The position numbers were made by a program, and so were the translations under genes. A DNA stretch of 64,000 nucleotides, from assembly GCA_943788045.1 (NCBI GenBank), contig CALSOT010000002.1:366310-430309 (forward strand). The letters are read 5' to 3'. This DNA comes from an uncultured Polaribacter sp. Its GTDB lineage: Bacteria; Bacteroidota; Bacteroidia; Flavobacteriales; Flavobacteriaceae. Within the stretch, counting starts at the first letter, position 1. Each line of letters begins with the position of its first letter. Positions 61,965 through 64,000 of the stretch are shown in pieces. Under the pieces are notes generated by a model. That model did no database searches. It saw only the letters and a list, made by a program, of their open reading frames with translations, and was not told where the DNA came from.

Positions 61965-63200
61965 TTAGGCAAATTTAATAGACTTCGAAGGGTTTATTTT
62001 TGTAATGATAAATGAAGGGATAATCAGCATTAAAAATGACATGATTAATGTACCAATATTTAATAATAAAATGTATGTAAATGAAATGTGAACAGGCATA
62101 GTTGTTACATAGTAGGTTTCTGGGTTTAACGTAATTACTTTAAAATAATACTGAATAAAAATAATAGACAAACCAATGATGTTTCCCCAGAAAAGCCCCT
62201 TTAAAATTAGGTAAGAAGCGTTGTATAAAAATATTTTTCGAATACTTGTATTTGTGCTTCCTAAGGCTTTTAAAATACCAATCATTTGCACACGTTCTAG
62301 AATTAAAACCAATAAAGCAGTGATCATATTAATACCTGCAACTAGAATCATTAGGATTATGATAAACCAAACATTGTTGTCAAAAAGTTGAATCCACTCA
62401 AATACAGTTGGGTAACTATCTATGATAGTTTTACTGTTTAAAGTTGCGCCAATATTACTATAAATTTCTTCCCCTTTTTCTTGGATATTATTAAAGTCAT
62501 CTAAAATAATTTCGAAACCACCAATTTCGTTTTCTTTCCATTTATTGAGGTTTTGAACTTCCCTAAGGTCGCCGATCATCATGTTTTTGTCAAATTCTGC
62601 AAACCCAGAATTGTAAACCCCTACAATGGTATATTTTTTATTTGATGTTAATTTACTATTGGCAGTTTTTACGAAAGTAGCTAAGATGGTATCATTCAAT
62701 TTTAATTGCAAACGATTTACAATTGTTTGCGATAATAAAACTTCTTTCGTTCTTGGAAGATTTAAATTAGGAGTTCTCCCTTCAACCATATATTCGTTAA
62801 AAAAAGTCCAATCATAATCATTAGAAACACCTTTAAATATGATGCCTTCAAAATCAGTTTTGGTTCTTAAAATTCCAAATTTATTTCCAAAAACTTGAAT
62901 GTTTTTAATTCCATCTACATTTTTAAATTTCGGATAAAAATCTTGGTTTTTTATTATGGGAACTGTAGAAATATCAGAATTATTTGCATCGTAATTGATA
63001 ATTTGCACATGACCTTTAAAGCCAGCCATTTTATCACGAATTTTATACTGTAATCCTGCGCCTGTTGCCAAAGCAATAAGCATAATAATGATTCCCAGTG
63101 AAATTGCAGTAATTGCTATTTTTATTATTGGTGACGAAATGCTATTTTTATACTTTTTGCCAGCAATAATGCGTTTTGCAATAAATAACTCGTAATTCAA
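61965..63200 (-). CDS. FtsX/LolE-type ABC transporter permease
   Basis: A 411-aa permease with the LolC/E-MacB topology: one N-terminal helix (PIIKIAITAISLGIIIMLIALATGAG), a large periplasmic MacB-like domain (residues ~45-260), then three C-terminal helices (VWFIIILMILVAGINMITALLVLILERV, GNIIGLSIIFIQYYF, LLLNIGTLIMSFLMLIIPSF). It would work with a separate ATPase in lipoprotein release or a related export step. No in-frame ATG lies near the N-terminus: the track start (63227) and the start chosen here (63200) are both TTG. The latter gives LNYELFIAKRIIAG, the usual family N-terminus. Confidence 0.82.
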   Translation of the reverse strand: MNYELFIAKRIIAGKKYKNSISSPIIKIAITAISLGIIIMLIALATGAGLQYKIRDKMAGFKGHVQIINYDANNSDISTVPIIKNQDFYPKFKNVDGIKNIQVFGNKFGILRTKTDFEGIIFKGVSNDYDWTFFNEYMVEGRTPNLNLPRTKEVLLSQTIVNRLQLKLNDTILATFVKTANSKLTSNKKYTIVGVYNSGFAEFDKNMMIGDLREVQNLNKWKENEIGGFEIILDDFNNIQEKGEEIYSNIGATLNSKTIIDSYPTVFEWIQLFDNNVWFIIILMILVAGINMITALLVLILERVQMIGILKALGSTNTSIRKIFLYNASYLILKGLFWGNIIGLSIIFIQYYFKVITLNPETYYVTTMPVHISFTYILLLNIGTLIMSFLMLIIPSFIITKINPSKSIKFA

Positions 63201-63204
63201 ATTG

Positions 63205-64000
63205 ATGATTGATTTTATACCTTTCAAAAGTACATATTTATTCTTATTTCTAATGCTGAATTTTCAGCTGATTTCTTGCGCTCAAAGCTCGGGTTTAAAA
63301 GTTAAAAAAAGGAATATAAAAAAGGAGAAATCTGAAAGCTTAAAAATTAAAACCGCAGCAGATAGAACCAACTTGTATTTAAAATTATTAAAAGGTAAAA
63401 ATGTGGCTGTTGTTGCAAATCAAACTTCAGTTATTTCTAAAAGATTTAATTCAGAATCATATGGTATCGATATTCCTTCAAGACAGGTTGTTGAAGGGGT
63501 AACACTTTCAAAAATTAAATATGTTCATTTAGTAGATAGTTTACTTTCGTTAAATATAAACGTAAAAAAAGTATTTGCACCAGAGCATGGGTTTAGGGGA
63601 AAAGCCGACGCTGCTGAAATTGTAAAAGATGGTTTTGATACTAAAACAGGTTTAAAAATTGTTTCCTTGTACGGAAAAAGTAAGAAACCTTCAGCCAAAG
63701 AATTAGAAGGAATTGATGTTTTAGTTTTTGACATACAAGATGTGGGAGTTCGTTTTTACACTTATATTTCTTCGTTACATTATGTAATGGAGGCGTGTGC
63801 AGAAGCAGGTATAAAAGTAATTGTTTTAGATAGACCCAACCCCAATGGACATTATGTTGATGGGCCGGTTTTAGAAATGGAACATACATCTTTTGTAGGT
63901 AAACATCCTGTTCCAGTAGTTTATGGAATGACAATTGGCGAATATGGCAAAATGATAAATGGTGAAAAATGGCTTAAAAATGGTATTCAGTGTGATTTAA
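63205..64000 (+). CDS. DUF1343 lipoprotein, NamZ-like exo-beta-N-acetylmuramidase (3' truncated)
   Basis: The first 265 residues of a DUF1343 protein, missing from the track because no stop lies in the window. The ATG at 63205 gives a lipoprotein signal (STYLFLFLMLNFQLISCAQ); the ATG at 63253 would cut it off. The DUF1343 core follows: NVAVVANQTSVI, KVFAPEHGFRGKADA, DIQDVGVRFYTYISSLHYVM and LDRPNPNGHYVDGPV. Relatives such as NamZ release terminal MurNAc from peptidoglycan fragments for recycling. The divergent permease gene starts only 4 bp away, so the promoters of both must lie inside coding sequence. Confidence 0.85.
   Translation, partial: MIDFIPFKSTYLFLFLMLNFQLISCAQSSGLKVKKRNIKKEKSESLKIKTAADRTNLYLKLLKGKNVAVVANQTSVISKRFNSESYGIDIPSRQVVEGVTLSKIKYVHLVDSLLSLNINVKKVFAPEHGFRGKADAAEIVKDGFDTKTGLKIVSLYGKSKKPSAKELEGIDVLVFDIQDVGVRFYTYISSLHYVMEACAEAGIKVIVLDRPNPNGHYVDGPVLEMEHTSFVGKHPVPVVYGMTIGEYGKMINGEKWLKNGIQCDL

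Noticed and set aside
1-64000. tRNA, rRNA, CRISPR, integrase or intact insertion sequence
   Set aside because: I read the intergenic regions on both strands for cloverleaf arms, spaced repeats and transposase signatures and saw none.

Overview
The window is AT-rich and looks like a chromosomal segment of a marine-type member of the Flavobacteriaceae (Bacteroidota), perhaps close to Polaribacter or Tenacibaculum; the genus is an inference. The evidence is a SusC/SusD pair with a hybrid two-component regulator, the L28-L33-DUF4295-FtsY-RimO gene order, BshC, DUF4199, and promoters of the Bacteroidota form (TTTG, about 20 nt, TAnnTTTG). I found no tRNA, rRNA, CRISPR array, intact insertion sequence or phage gene. 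The only stable RNA gene I can support is the small SRP RNA.

Layout. 1-13 kb: the 3' part of dapD, then cell-envelope genes (GT2, GT25, GT11 fucosyltransferase, an LtaS-like membrane phosphotransferase, FkbM methyltransferase, MsbA-like ABC exporter, phosphohexomutase, DPM/ArnC-type GT2), with a CCA-adding enzyme among them and a DUF4199 membrane protein at the end. 13-35 kb: housekeeping genes: SRP RNA, SDR, transaldolase, menD, a CvfB-like protein, an acyltransferase-like membrane protein, a probably inactive esterase, menB, purU, FAH-family, cinA, rpmB-rpmG-DUF4295, ftsY, rimO, bshC, rlmF, two membrane proteins, lpd, argS and a YkgJ protein. 35.8-61.6 kb: a polysaccharide utilization locus (PUL). 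62-64 kb: an FtsX/LolE-type permease divergent from the start of a DUF1343 (NamZ-like) gene.

The PUL combines beta-glucosidases (one cytoplasmic GH1, two exported GH3), a GPH-type importer with an extra periplasmic domain, an exported esterase and SusC/SusD plus a large FG-GAP/UnbV lipoprotein with a complete gluconate branch: exported gluconolactonase-like lipoprotein, GntP permease, gluconokinase and 6-phosphogluconate dehydrogenase. There is no endo-glucanase and no sugar dehydrogenase. My reading (inference) is that it handles small beta-glucosides, possibly C1-oxidised gluco-oligosaccharides such as cellobionate or laminaribionate, releasing glucose plus gluconate and sending gluconate to the pentose phosphate pathway.

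Non-coding signals that deserve attention: a pair of related, apparently structured elements in the same orientation just upstream of the transaldolase and lpd genes; a long hairpin filling most of the predicted susC leader, with a tiny membrane-peptide ORF inside it; two strong terminators placed inside PUL operons; a palindromic repeat island downstream of ftsY; and an 18-bp perfect palindrome upstream of bshC.
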